Below, piece after piece: positions 1-8,980 of a DNA stretch of 15,713 bases. A program made the translations under genes and the position numbers. The stretch covers positions 1 to 15,713 of the forward strand of contig USLH01000049.1 in assembly GCA_900555435.1 (NCBI GenBank), given 5' to 3'. How positions within the stretch are numbered: position 1 is the first letter of the stretch; each line of letters starts with the position of its first letter. The notes under the pieces were generated by a model. That model searched no databases and had not been told where the DNA came from. It was given only the letters and a program-made list of their open reading frames with translations. The stretch is from an uncultured Oscillospiraceae bacterium (GTDB lineage: Bacteria > Bacillota > Clostridia > Oscillospirales > Ruminococcaceae).

Positions 1-1059
1 CGGCCAATAGTTCATCTGCACATTGATGTTGTGCCAGTAGCCGCTTCCCCAAGGGGACTGGTCATGGCAGTTCCACGTCCCCTGCAGGTTGGCAGGCAAC
101 GTCCCCGGCCGGGAGGACGAGATCAACAGATAACGCCCGTATTGGAAATAAAGTGTTTCCAGATACGGACTGGGTTTCCCCTCCGCATACCCGGCAAGCA
201 GCTCATCGGTATATCCGGATGTATCCGACCCCGCAAGGATCAGCTCTACCCGTCCGAACAGAGCATGGTAATCTGCAAGGTGCCGGCTCTTCAGCTCCTC
301 GAAGGAAAGCTCCTGCGCATGAGCCATCCGCCCGGAAACCATCCCGTGTACGTCCATAGGTTTTAGCTTTTTCTTCGGATCCTCTTCCAGAAAGACATGC
401 TCGCTGAGCACATAGTTTGTGCCGCAGACAAACCGCACCACCGCCTGAGAAGCTCCGGAAACATGGATCTTCCCGTCTTCGGTGGTCTCGACCGTGCCAT
501 CGGACTCCACCGAAAGCTGCCCTTCAAAATCAATCCCGAAGGCTCCCATCCGCCCTGCCAGCACCAGCAGCCCCTCGCCGCCTTTGCTGACCATTCCGGA
601 CTTGCTTCCGCCGTCCCCCGGCTCCAGCGCATATTCTTTAATAAAAGGGATCTCCGGCGCCGCCGTAAACGAAAGCGATCCGCCCTCCGCGGTAAACCGC
701 ATCACAAGGCAGCGGTCAGGATACGAGGTAAAATACTCCCGCCGATAGGAAACGCCGCCGCAGGTATAGGTGCAGTACGCCATCGCATCATCAAGGGACA
801 GCCCCCGCTCATAGTTTTCCACATCCCCATGGGGAAACAGAAAATACAGCTCGGCAAAGTTGTTAAGCCCTCCCAGACGCTTTGTTCCCCCCGTCCCGCC
901 GGGGTTTTCCAGGGAATTTTCGGTGATCTGCACCCGATCCCGCTCCGGGATCGCAAAAACATTTGCTCCCATCCAACCACAGCCGATGGGCATCGATTCC
1001 CGCTCCCAGCCCTCGTCCGAATCCTCGGCAGGCTGATGGTAGCGCAAAGTCAGGTCCAT
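1..1059 (-). CDS. Glycoside hydrolase family 95 (alpha-L-fucosidase/galactosidase type), 3' end cut by window edge
   Basis: This frame is open for 353 codons from ATG at 1059 to base 1, with no stop, so the gene continues off the left edge. The ATG has a good ribosome site (AAAGGAG, 9 bases before it). The N-terminal part (about residues 10-240) is the beta-sandwich found at the front of GH95 proteins. Residues 321-330 read LPANLQGTWN and 343-353 read HNINVQMNYWP, which is the GH95 signature at the start of the (alpha/alpha)6 barrel. The NIN asparagines probably match the pair that helps the catalytic base in Bifidobacterium AfcA (from memory). The general acid and base lie in the missing part. 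Family members release alpha-1,2-fucose or alpha-L-galactose. There is no signal peptide, so the enzyme is probably cytoplasmic and acts on imported oligosaccharides. It is the last visible gene of the operon. Confidence 0.9.
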   Translation of the reverse strand, partial: MDLTLRYHQPAEDSDEGWERESMPIGCGWMGANVFAIPERDRVQITENSLENPGGTGGTKRLGGLNNFAELYFLFPHGDVENYERGLSLDDAMAYCTYTCGGVSYRREYFTSYPDRCLVMRFTAEGGSLSFTAAPEIPFIKEYALEPGDGGSKSGMVSKGGEGLLVLAGRMGAFGIDFEGQLSVESDGTVETTEDGKIHVSGASQAVVRFVCGTNYVLSEHVFLEEDPKKKLKPMDVHGMVSGRMAHAQELSFEELKSRHLADYHALFGRVELILAGSDTSGYTDELLAGYAEGKPSPYLETLYFQYGRYLLISSSRPGTLPANLQGTWNCHDQSPWGSGYWHNINVQMNYWP

Positions 1060-1114
1060 GGAAAAAATTCTCCTTTGTACGAAAAATAAAAGCGTATCCG
1101 ATCATGGAGAAAGT

Positions 1115-1137
1115 TTTCTCACAAAAGCTGTAAGAAA
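1115..1137 (-). other. Hairpin in the GH95 leader
   Basis: TTTCTTACA and TGTGAGAAA (minus strand) form a 9-bp stem with one T-G wobble and a 5-base loop. It lies between the predicted GH95 transcription start and its ribosome site. No T-run follows, so it is not a classic terminator. It could be a weak attenuator, a processing site or an mRNA stabiliser. The rest of the 109-base gap shows only the promoter and ribosome site. Confidence 0.3.
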
Positions 1138-1154
1138 TCTTCCACTTTTCAAAC

Positions 1155-1183
1155 ATTATACCAGGCTATCAGCAGCAAGACAA
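1155..1183 (-). promoter_or_regulatory. Strong predicted promoter for the GH95 gene
   Basis: On the minus strand a consensus -10 box TATAAT (1155-1160) sits 17 bases after TTGTCT (1178-1183, 4 of 6 consensus -35 bases). The -35 lies in the last codons of the heparinase-like gene. Predicted transcription would start near 1148, giving a leader of about 90 bases before the GH95 ATG. This suggests GH95 can be transcribed apart from the upstream operon. Confidence 0.6.
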
Positions 1184-3139
1184 GTCAAAATGAAACCGAT
1201 CGTCCCACCAGTTGCATTGATATTTCTTTTGACCGATCGAAAAAGAAGCGGTCTTACCGTCTTCCTCAAACCGAACCGCCGATATTTTCGGACAATTCTC
1301 CTGGTAAGGAACGATCACACTAAGATAGTTGCGGACACCCTTTTCGGAAGCATTGTCCGTAAGCCGGATCCGTGTAGACGGACGGACAGCGTCCACCTGT
1401 TCTGAAATAACTCCCGGCTGAAAATCAATGCGCAGCCCTTCACTTGCCCGCAGGCAGAAATTCACGTCATCGTGGGTTGCAACGGTGCCATCTGATTGAA
1501 GCGCCGCCGTCAGCGTATTTGCGTTATACCAGATTTCCACCGGCTCTTCACCGGTCATATGATCCACACGATCCCACACCAACAGGATGCTGCGGTCAAG
1601 GATAGCAACCAGCCGCTGATGGATCATCGGGAAATATGAGGTATGCAGCGCTTGTGCCGCCGTGTAATTTTCGCCTTCGCTGAGATCTAAAATGCAGCCG
1701 TCTTTCTCATTGGCAAAGTGAAAGCTGCTGATATAGGTAAAAGGCTCCCGCCCTCCGATCGTCAGCGTGTTATGCATCTTTGCCGACTTGATCGTTTGAC
1801 GCATCTCCTCTTCCCGATAGGTATACCGACCCGGATCTACCAGCAGCGCTTTTCCAAGTCCGCAGAAGTCAAACCCTGCCGGATCAATATGCCCATGACC
1901 GTTTTGGCAAGGGACTCGACAGGCAAAAAACACACTGAGCGCATCCTTATCCCATCCGGTACGGAACATCGCCTGCTGCAGCTGATGCTGCCAGTTAGAA
2001 AGCGGCAGCTGCAGCTCATCCGTCCGAAAATCGGCCGCCTTCGCAAACGAGTCGAAGGAAACGCCGATCAGCGAAAAGCAATAGCGGGTGCTCATTTTTT
2101 TGAGCTTCTCCAACGGGATGATGCGGCATACCGCATCGACCCATTCACGGCTGCCGAATACACGGTAGCCAAGTCCCACCGTCTGCACGATCTGATCATC
2201 GGGATCGGAATCTCCCCACGGCACCCCTTCTCCGGTCGGCCGCAGGCTGTAAAGCGCATAGTCGATGGCGTTGCGGATCTGCTGCAAAACATCCGACGGG
2301 ATCTCTACCCCGCACCGTTTTGCAGAAAGAGCCCATTTTCCGAACATATCGATGCAAACGTTGTGATAAAGAGGGCATCCTTCCACCTGTCCGCCATCCA
2401 GCGTCAGTTGATTTTTGGCACAACGTTCCAGCTCTCTCTCCGCTTGAGCCTGCCATTCCTTTGCCTCCGGCAGCTCCTGCAGCATCTCACCGGCATAAAA
2501 CAAACCGACGTTCTCCGACAGATAGTGATTGTGGTTCGCCTCCGGCCACAGCTTCGGCGGAACCTTCATCAGCATTTCGGCATGATCCTCCACGCTTCCC
2601 ACAAACAGCGGGAACAGCGCCGGGGTCATAAAGTCCTCCTGCATCAAAAAGCAAAATGCATTGTACCATGCATTCATCATCCGCAGCCCGCCTTCCAGCG
2701 AACTCCACGGCTTTGGACCCCGGAAATTGGGGCGAACCTCGTCCCAATCCCCTTCTACGGCCGGACGGGGGCAGCTTTTGATCCAGTCTGCCATTTCCGA
2801 AACGATCAGTTCCGGAAAAACCCGCTCCCCGGTCAATGCATAGGCGATGATGCAGTCGTTCCAATGCTGCATTCGGTTCAATTCGACTACGAATTCGCCG
2901 TCGTTTACCATATCTTCGTGCCAGTGCGGCGGCTTCCCAACAAAAAAGGGCTTACCCATTGTGCCGCTCAAGATCACCTTTCCCCCACAGGCATTGCGGG
3001 CGGTAGTCAGGATCCGCTCTGCCGCCTCCGGCTGATCCGCTAAAACTGCACGCAGCGAGTCGCATAGGTTCTCCTGCCGCTTGACACGAGACTGCACCTG
3101 GGAAAAAAGGCTGTTCCAATCCACAACTGTTCTTTTCAT
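1169..3139 (-). CDS. Heparinase II/III-like polysaccharide lyase
   Basis: A 656-residue protein starting at MKRTVVDWNSLF. I chose ATG at 3139 because GGGAGA lies 7-8 bases upstream; an in-frame GTG at 3154 adds five residues but has no ribosome site. In the longer numbering, residues about 60-350 form the alpha-helical toroid (Hepar_II_III_N type), with NHNH at 207-210 and PLYHN at 261-265. These match the Asn-His and Tyr-His catalytic positions of PL15/PL17-type lyases. Residues about 400-650 form the beta-sheet half, with GHGHID (419-424), the DPG turn (440-442) and AKMHNT (458-463). The family cleaves uronic-acid-containing glycans by beta-elimination. No signal peptide is seen, so it is probably cytoplasmic. 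It follows the ADPRG-like gene by 18 bases. Substrate is unknown; the exact PL family cannot be called by eye. Confidence 0.85.
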   Translation of the reverse strand: MKRTVVDWNSLFSQVQSRVKRQENLCDSLRAVLADQPEAAERILTTARNACGGKVILSGTMGKPFFVGKPPHWHEDMVNDGEFVVELNRMQHWNDCIIAYALTGERVFPELIVSEMADWIKSCPRPAVEGDWDEVRPNFRGPKPWSSLEGGLRMMNAWYNAFCFLMQEDFMTPALFPLFVGSVEDHAEMLMKVPPKLWPEANHNHYLSENVGLFYAGEMLQELPEAKEWQAQAERELERCAKNQLTLDGGQVEGCPLYHNVCIDMFGKWALSAKRCGVEIPSDVLQQIRNAIDYALYSLRPTGEGVPWGDSDPDDQIVQTVGLGYRVFGSREWVDAVCRIIPLEKLKKMSTRYCFSLIGVSFDSFAKAADFRTDELQLPLSNWQHQLQQAMFRTGWDKDALSVFFACRVPCQNGHGHIDPAGFDFCGLGKALLVDPGRYTYREEEMRQTIKSAKMHNTLTIGGREPFTYISSFHFANEKDGCILDLSEGENYTAAQALHTSYFPMIHQRLVAILDRSILLVWDRVDHMTGEEPVEIWYNANTLTAALQSDGTVATHDDVNFCLRASEGLRIDFQPGVISEQVDAVRPSTRIRLTDNASEKGVRNYLSVIVPYQENCPKISAVRFEEDGKTASFSIGQKKYQCNWWDDRFHFDLSCC

Positions 3140-3157
3140 TTTGATTTCTCCCACTAC

Positions 3158-4636
3158 TTAACCGCAAAGAATAACCGGAAGGATCGCCGAATGGATCCGG
3201 CCAGGCGAGGTCAGCGTAGCGGTGATGGTATTGACCGCTTTCACATTTTCTGCCGCCGTAACCCGGACGGTCGTCGTCGTATGCAGACGCATCCGCATTT
3301 CATGCAGATAAAGCGGGAACTCCTCGCGGTCGGCAGTCCAACCTTCCGGCAGATTCAGATGGATATATACCTCACAGGGCGCAGGCATGGTATTCTTTCC
3401 TACAAAGGTGAGAGTGATGGTATCGCCGGTCTTGATCTTATACTTGTCAAATTCCACACGGACTTTCGCATAAACGACATCCGGGAAATTTAACGACAAA
3501 CCGGTGGACGGCACATCATACTCCGCATTGCGGATTCCCTTAATCGGCGGCTTGTAGCCTTCTTCTGCAGGGGTAAAGGGCTCATAAAAACGGAACGGCT
3601 GCGGAACCTCTTCCCATTCGTTGGGACCGTCGGTGTATTCCGTATACATACCGTATGCTTTCATCGCAGACGGCACCAGTTCATAAATCCGGCGGGTAAG
3701 CTCGGTGCAGCTGGTGGGACGGCTCAAATAAGACAAATCGATGGCCACCGAAAGGATCTCGTCCCCTACATACTCGGCCCAATCCTCCGGCACATAGCTG
3801 CCGCCATACATAATTCCCATCAGCGAACCAATCGTTGCTCCGGTGCAGTCCGTGTCGTCACCGCAATCGATGGCATAGATCATGGATTTCTTGTAATCCC
3901 CCTCACCGTAAAGCAAGCCCAGAATTACAAATGCCACGTTGGCCGGCGCCTGAAACCATCCGAGGTCCTTGCTGTCCTCCACGATCGCCGCACGGGCCTC
4001 CCGGAACGGAACGCCGTCCTTATAGCACTTTTGCGCCAACCGAACGCTCTGTGCCACCCGGCAATTTTCCGGAATGTAAGAAAGCCCGATCTCGATCAAC
4101 TTCTGCACATCCTTTTCAAGGAAAGCACTGCTTTCCATTGCCGCCACGAACATGGCCGCATAGGTGCCGTCCGTTACACCGTGATCCACACAAGCATCGT
4201 TGCAGGCGTATTTCACCGCCAACTGAGGAAATCCCGGAAACAGGCAGGCCCAGATCTCCGTCCGGATCCACGCGCCGTTTGACTTTTTCCAGATCTCATT
4301 GTTGTATTCGCCGGAAAAAGGAGGCCGCACCCCCAGCTTCATGTTCGCCTTGCAGATCCCATATTCGTTCCAATGAGGAGGAATATAGCTGATCCAATAC
4401 TCCCCCAGCGTTTCCGGCGTAATATTCTGGATGCCCCGCTCCTCCACGGCGCAAAGCCAGATCAGCTGCAGATCCAGATCGTCGTTGGGGATCGGCTGCC
4501 CCTTCGGCGAGTTGAACCCGGAGATGTCCTGCATTTCGACGGAAGCCTCATAGGGAGCGCCCATCGTTCCGCCGATGCTCTTGCCCTTCCAACAGGCCCA
4601 CAGCTTGTCCAAATACCATTCCCGATTGATTTTCAT
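3158..4636 (-). CDS. ADP-ribosylglycohydrolase (DraG-like) family protein with C-terminal beta-sandwich
   Basis: A 492-residue protein. The catalytic fold fills about residues 8-325. It has the two metal-binding signatures of the DraG/ARH family: NDDLD at 51-55 near the front and CGDDTDCTGATIG at 258-270 near the end, with the central DHG at 151-153. Known relatives remove ADP-ribose from proteins or small molecules using a magnesium pair. Residues about 380-490 look like a beta-sandwich resembling the NEW3 domain found on glycosidases (weak call), longer than a bare DraG of about 300 residues. The ATG overlaps the stop of the AraC gene (ATGA), and AAAGGAGG lies inside that gene, so translation is coupled. 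Its place between a sugar regulator and a lyase suggests action on a glycan or glycoside rather than on ADP-ribosylated protein. That role is an inference. Confidence 0.85.
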   Translation of the reverse strand: MKINREWYLDKLWACWKGKSIGGTMGAPYEASVEMQDISGFNSPKGQPIPNDDLDLQLIWLCAVEERGIQNITPETLGEYWISYIPPHWNEYGICKANMKLGVRPPFSGEYNNEIWKKSNGAWIRTEIWACLFPGFPQLAVKYACNDACVDHGVTDGTYAAMFVAAMESSAFLEKDVQKLIEIGLSYIPENCRVAQSVRLAQKCYKDGVPFREARAAIVEDSKDLGWFQAPANVAFVILGLLYGEGDYKKSMIYAIDCGDDTDCTGATIGSLMGIMYGGSYVPEDWAEYVGDEILSVAIDLSYLSRPTSCTELTRRIYELVPSAMKAYGMYTEYTDGPNEWEEVPQPFRFYEPFTPAEEGYKPPIKGIRNAEYDVPSTGLSLNFPDVVYAKVRVEFDKYKIKTGDTITLTFVGKNTMPAPCEVYIHLNLPEGWTADREEFPLYLHEMRMRLHTTTTVRVTAAENVKAVNTITATLTSPGRIHSAILPVILCG

Positions 4637-7005
4637 ATAGATCCTCCTTTGTTTTCGGTTCGATCCATGACGTCCCTCCGATACTGCGACGGAGTTACGC
4701 CAAACTTCTCTTTAAAAAGTCGGGTGAAATAAGTGGGAGTATAATATCCCAGGCTCTCAGAGATCTGCATAATGCTCATGTCCGGAGACTGCAAAAGCAG
4801 CTGTGCCGCCAGTGTAAGCTTTTGATCCAGTACATAGCTTGAAAAATTCTCTCCCCTTACGCTTTTAAACAACCGGCTCAGATGAGACGGCGTGACATGG
4901 AACGCCTCGGCTACAACGGGAAGCGTGATGTTCTCGCAGCAGTGAAGACGAATGTATTCGGAAATTTCATCGATCAGCTGAATGCTCTCCGTTCGCACCT
5001 TGGGACTCGATTCCGAACAGTAGCGTTGGATCATCAAATCGATACACTCCATCGAATCCGCCAGCGTGATCGCCTCTCCGATGGTTTTTTCGATCTGTTC
5101 TTTATAAGCCGGATCCTTAAAGACACCGGCCTCTGTACATTCCCCCACCACCATGCGGTACACCTCCGTGACAAATACGTTTGCCCTTGCCAAGGAAGCT
5201 CGTCCCGACCGGATCTCGCTTACATATTCCGTGAGCAGTCCTTCCGCTTCCTCACCTTTGTGCTCCTGCAGCAAAGTGTGGAACCGCTCCTTAGCCTGCG
5301 CACTCATGGAAAAGTTTGTCTGCTCCAACCCATTTATAAATTCCGAAACAAAAACATTTCCAAACCCATAGATAAAATCATACCGCAAATAGTGCAGACA
5401 ATCCAGGTACAGGCTGCGAACATCATATAAGGAGCCTGCATATCCGGAAATCGCATGGTTGGTCTGAATGTGTAGCCGGTTGCGGAATTCCGAAGTCAGT
5501 TCCGGCACTTTTCCGCAAAAGGCGCCGTATTGTTCCTTGGACAAATTGAGTATGGATACCACCTGACGATCCGGATACACCGCAGAAACCTCTGCGATCC
5601 CTGCTGCGCCAAACCAATCCTTCAGCAGATCCTGCGCTTTTTCCGTGAAATATTCCCGTTCTTCCAGAGTCAGGGATTGAAACACCGCACGATCGAAGGC
5701 CGTAACCGCCACGCAAAAGCCCTCTCCCTCAAAATCGGTGCCGCAAAGCGACAGGGACTTCAGAATTTCTTCATCGGAAACACTCTCATCACTTAAGAGC
5801 TTCATTACCGTACGCTGTAGCAGGACGTTCCGGTTGTCGCCTACCACTTTCTGCACCACATCCATCTGCGACTCCAGAAAATTAAACGCCTCTTCGATCA
5901 CAGAAAACTCTTCCCCGGAAAAAGGGAGCTTGCTTTGTTGTTTGAATTTGTCGCTTAATACATGGATCGGTTGATAGACCTTCTTGGAGATCCAATGTAC
6001 GATCACATTGCTGACAAGGATCGCAAAGATCGCAATTCCAAGCAGCACCGGCCGAAACATATAGGATTGTGCATTTAGATCCCGTACAGGCAAACAAAGC
6101 AGATAGATCCAGCCGTTCTGTGCCGATTGCGTGCGAAGCATACAATAGCGCACACCGCCTTCGGAAAAATAAATAGGATCCTCTTTGTTGAGCGCCTTTT
6201 CCCGCACTCTATCAAAATCAACGGAAAACCCTTCCGTTTTTGCAAGAACCTCCTGCTCCGAAGAGAGGATCAGCATTTCCCCGGAAATGCCGAATCGCTG
6301 ATACAGGCTGTGGAGCAATTTTGCTTCATTATAATGAAACGCTACAAACCCCTGCGCATTCGCCGCCTTCGTATGAAGGGGGATCAGCTTCACTGCGGTA
6401 AAATCCCCCCTTATACCGGAGGAGATCGAATCGCCAGAAAGATAAATCAAATCATCGTCCGCATGGGTCAAGGCGCTCAGATAATCCGAAATCGGTAAAA
6501 ACTTTTCGATCTGGGAGATCGATTTGCTCGCATTGTAGCATAACCCATAAGTGTTGTCAAGCAGCATATCCTCACTCGCATTATAAAGCGTAACATTTTC
6601 CAGATACTCCTGCTGCAGACATAAGGTTGCCAGTTCCTGATACGCCTTCATTGCATATCCGCTGGGCAGATTGCTGCCATACACAAAAAAATCGTCCAGA
6701 TAGGAAGAAGCCCCTCCGAAAAACACCCGGTTCAAAAACAAAAGCGAATCGGAATACAATACGTCGTCGGTATATTGCTGTACCTGCCGAAGGATCTGAA
6801 CACTGGTATCCCGCTGTTTCCGCTCCATGCGCCCGTTCATCCAAAACCAGGATCCGACCGTGGTGATACAGATCAAAGCCGTACTGAAAATGGCAAAAGG
6901 CACCATGATGCGGTAATAGAAATTGCGCTTATGGTATTTGCGCACAAGCGCTTCCGTTTTTCGCATTACCCATGTCCTGATCCCTTTGCTTCCGCTGGCT
7001 GCCAT
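4633..7005 (-). CDS. Membrane-bound AraC-family transcription activator (YesS/YtdP-like)
   Basis: A 790-residue protein. A basic N-terminus leads into one membrane segment (about 33-56), followed by an extracellular sensor region (about 57-315, Cache-like by layout) and a second membrane segment (about 318-338). A HAMP-like linker and a large cytoplasmic region (about 340-670) come next. The C-terminal AraC DNA-binding domain covers about 677-777, with two helix-turn-helices: LPVVAEAFHVTPSHLSRLFK (695-714) and one at about 744-765 containing ISESLGYYTPTYFTRLFK. The architecture is that of Bacillus YesS and YtdP, linked to pectin and related sugar uptake. The ATG at 7005 follows AAAGGGG at good spacing. 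It lies directly after the solute-binding-protein gene and overlaps the next gene by four bases. It probably senses a sugar or the loaded binding protein outside the cell and activates this operon. Confidence 0.9.
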   Translation of the reverse strand: MAASGSKGIRTWVMRKTEALVRKYHKRNFYYRIMVPFAIFSTALICITTVGSWFWMNGRMERKQRDTSVQILRQVQQYTDDVLYSDSLLFLNRVFFGGASSYLDDFFVYGSNLPSGYAMKAYQELATLCLQQEYLENVTLYNASEDMLLDNTYGLCYNASKSISQIEKFLPISDYLSALTHADDDLIYLSGDSISSGIRGDFTAVKLIPLHTKAANAQGFVAFHYNEAKLLHSLYQRFGISGEMLILSSEQEVLAKTEGFSVDFDRVREKALNKEDPIYFSEGGVRYCMLRTQSAQNGWIYLLCLPVRDLNAQSYMFRPVLLGIAIFAILVSNVIVHWISKKVYQPIHVLSDKFKQQSKLPFSGEEFSVIEEAFNFLESQMDVVQKVVGDNRNVLLQRTVMKLLSDESVSDEEILKSLSLCGTDFEGEGFCVAVTAFDRAVFQSLTLEEREYFTEKAQDLLKDWFGAAGIAEVSAVYPDRQVVSILNLSKEQYGAFCGKVPELTSEFRNRLHIQTNHAISGYAGSLYDVRSLYLDCLHYLRYDFIYGFGNVFVSEFINGLEQTNFSMSAQAKERFHTLLQEHKGEEAEGLLTEYVSEIRSGRASLARANVFVTEVYRMVVGECTEAGVFKDPAYKEQIEKTIGEAITLADSMECIDLMIQRYCSESSPKVRTESIQLIDEISEYIRLHCCENITLPVVAEAFHVTPSHLSRLFKSVRGENFSSYVLDQKLTLAAQLLLQSPDMSIMQISESLGYYTPTYFTRLFKEKFGVTPSQYRRDVMDRTENKGGSI

Positions 7006-7065
7006 TCAAACGCACCCCTTTCCGCCTGTTTTTTCCATCGAGTAAAAATTTCCAAAACCCACGGA

Positions 7066-7091
7066 AAGGAGACCCCTTGCGAGGCCTCCTT
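7066..7091 (-). terminator. Weak terminator or attenuator hairpin after the solute-binding-protein gene
   Basis: On the minus strand AAGGAGGCC pairs with GGTCTCCTT (9 bp, one wobble) around an 8-base loop, about 22 bases after the solute-binding-protein stop. Only a short broken T-run follows. Such partial terminators are common after binding-protein genes and lower expression of what follows, here the regulator and enzymes. It may also protect the upstream mRNA end. The remaining 108-base gap holds only the AraC ribosome site. Confidence 0.45.
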
Positions 7092-7113
7092 ATTCCGCCG
7101 GGAAATCCATTCA

Positions 7114-8754
7114 TTATTTGCCCAGAGCGGCGTTGATCTCGTCAACGATCTGCTGACCGCCCAGAGAATTAAACTGGTTCACGAAGTCTTCCCACTTGTC
7201 CATGCTCTCTTCGCCGGTGATGAACTTGATGTAAGCATCCAGAGCGAACGTCTTCAGATCGGTCAGGTAGGTCGTCTCTGCCTCGGTGGACGGCACGAGC
7301 ACACCGGTGTAGCCCGAAACCTTGTGATCCTCAAAGTACTTCTGCACATAGGGACGATAAACATTCTTCATCATCTCATAGTTGAGGCCAACCTGCGTGA
7401 ACACTGCGATGCCGGCTTCGTCGGCCTCTGCCGTGGTCTTCTCGCCAATGCCCTGTGGAATCCCCTCGCTGTCGTACTGCCAGTCAACCCCTTCGATGCC
7501 GAGACGGCAGGTCTGATACAGATCGTTATCCGTTACCAAGCCTTCCATAATGGCGGTCAGGGCATTCAGCTTGTCCTCGTCCTCTGCACACTGGGTGGTG
7601 ATGCCGAAGCCGGAATTGCTCCAGAAGCCGGTGCACTGGGTGCCGGATTTCCCCTCAGGGCCGACAAAGGGAGTGCCGAAGTCAACGGTGGTTCCCAGCT
7701 CGGTATCCGGATGCAGGGCGACAAACTCCGTCCAGCAGGGACCGCCGGCGATCTCATCGGATTCGGGGGTGAGCCAGTGATAAGGAGTCACCATGCCGGT
7801 CACAGCAATCTTGTCGTTGTTGAACGCCTGGGAAATTGCCCAGTAACCGCCGGTGTTCTCGCCGGTGACGAACTCGGGGTCAATCAGCCCATCTTTGTAC
7901 CACTGCTGCAGCTTGGTAAGCGCTTCCTTCATCTCAGGCTGCACACAGGCAAAAACCACTTTGCCGTCTCTCATGGTGTAGTAGAGCTTCTGAGAACCGG
8001 TGCCCCGGAACTCCTTCATGGGAATGTCGCCGTAAGCGCCGAAAACAGCGTTCAGAGAAGTATTGGACAAACCGTAGGTGTCCTTTGCTCCATCGCCGTC
8101 CGGATCGTTATCCCGCACTGCGACCAGCACGTTTTCCAGCTCGTCGATGGTCGTGGGGATCTCCATGCCCAGCTTAGTGAGCCAGTCCTTCCGCCACATC
8201 AGGATGGTTGCACAGTCGCCGTAAACGGTAGGCGTTTTCAGCAGATAAAGCTGGCCGTTGTAGTAAGAATCGGTAAAGCCGGTTCCGTCCGGATCCAGCT
8301 CGTTGATCACCTTCATGGTCTCCGGGATCTTGGACTGAATGTTTTCGTCAATAGGAGCCAGAACTCCCTGCTTTACATAGCTGGGAATGTTGCTGCTGTT
8401 CTTGATCCGCATGACATCCGGCATATCCCCGGAAGCCAGCCGGGCGCCCAGCATTTCTTCCCATTTCTGATCATCGATGAACCAGAAATCGAACTTTACG
8501 TTGAAGCGCTCCTCCATCTCCTGAACGACCTGTGCGTCTGCCTGAGGCTGTCCGTAGCAGTTATACGCCAGCCACTCCAGAGTGACCGGATCCTTCTTGA
8601 CCTCCGGCTCACTGCTGACCGCAGAGGAGGAAACAGCGCTGGACGCTTCCGAGGACGAATCGCTGGTGCTGGGGTTCGCTCCGCATCCGGCGGACATACT
8701 TGCCATCATCGCACAAACCAGTGCAAGGGTAACTGCTTTCATGTTCTTCTTCAT
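7114..8754 (-). CDS. Lipoprotein extracellular solute-binding protein of a CUT1-type sugar ABC transporter (LplA-like)
   Basis: A 546-residue protein. The start MKKNMKAVTLALVCAMMASM is a lipoprotein signal peptide with lipobox SAGC, so Cys24 would be lipid-anchored on the outer face of the membrane. A Ser-rich linker (about 25-50) precedes the binding fold starting near DPVTLEWLAYN. The length and two-lobe pattern match the large LplA/YtcQ family that pairs with LplB and LplC permeases. It captures oligosaccharides and delivers them to the permeases encoded upstream. A GGAAAGGAA ribosome site lies about 12 bases before the ATG, slightly far. It has its own possible promoter and is flanked by hairpins, consistent with higher expression than its neighbours. 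The specific sugar cannot be read from sequence alone. Confidence 0.93.
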   Translation of the reverse strand: MKKNMKAVTLALVCAMMASMSAGCGANPSTSDSSSEASSAVSSSAVSSEPEVKKDPVTLEWLAYNCYGQPQADAQVVQEMEERFNVKFDFWFIDDQKWEEMLGARLASGDMPDVMRIKNSSNIPSYVKQGVLAPIDENIQSKIPETMKVINELDPDGTGFTDSYYNGQLYLLKTPTVYGDCATILMWRKDWLTKLGMEIPTTIDELENVLVAVRDNDPDGDGAKDTYGLSNTSLNAVFGAYGDIPMKEFRGTGSQKLYYTMRDGKVVFACVQPEMKEALTKLQQWYKDGLIDPEFVTGENTGGYWAISQAFNNDKIAVTGMVTPYHWLTPESDEIAGGPCWTEFVALHPDTELGTTVDFGTPFVGPEGKSGTQCTGFWSNSGFGITTQCAEDEDKLNALTAIMEGLVTDNDLYQTCRLGIEGVDWQYDSEGIPQGIGEKTTAEADEAGIAVFTQVGLNYEMMKNVYRPYVQKYFEDHKVSGYTGVLVPSTEAETTYLTDLKTFALDAYIKFITGEESMDKWEDFVNQFNSLGGQQIVDEINAALGK

Positions 8755-8826
8755 GATACGAATTCATTCCTTTCCATAACCGTTAAGAATTCTCGACTGG
8801 CTTCTGCTTCCTCTGCGTACTTTTCT

Positions 8827-8854
8827 ATCCTACCAAATTTTCACAGAATTGCAA
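8827..8854 (-). promoter_or_regulatory. Possible promoter for the solute-binding-protein gene
   Basis: Minus-strand TTGCAA (8849-8854) and TAGGAT (8827-8832) are spaced by 16 bases, each matching 4 of 6 consensus bases. The start would be near 8820, giving a leader of about 65 bases. This is a weak match, but the 266-base gap here is unusually long for an operon and fits an extra promoter. Confidence 0.33.
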
Positions 8855-8980
8855 GAGCCTTTCGATTGATTGATCCAGCCGTACCGCAAGGGCACTGCAC
8901 AAATCAAGCATGGGATACCGGAATAGCTGTCGATCCCCTTCTTTCTTTTCCGGCGACGCCGCCGCCGATTTTCAGTAAAT

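Noticed and set aside
397..1089. Plus-strand open frame of 230 codons at the left end
   Set aside because: It is antisense to the GH95 frame, whose signature motifs are unmistakable.
1718..3043. Plus-strand open frame of 441 codons
   Set aside because: It is the antisense of the heparinase-like gene; composition is rich in R, H, P and Q and no family is recognisable.
3140..3154. GTG start that extends the lyase gene by five codons
   Set aside because: No ribosome site precedes it, and the added bases contain the GGGAGA that serves the ATG at 3139.
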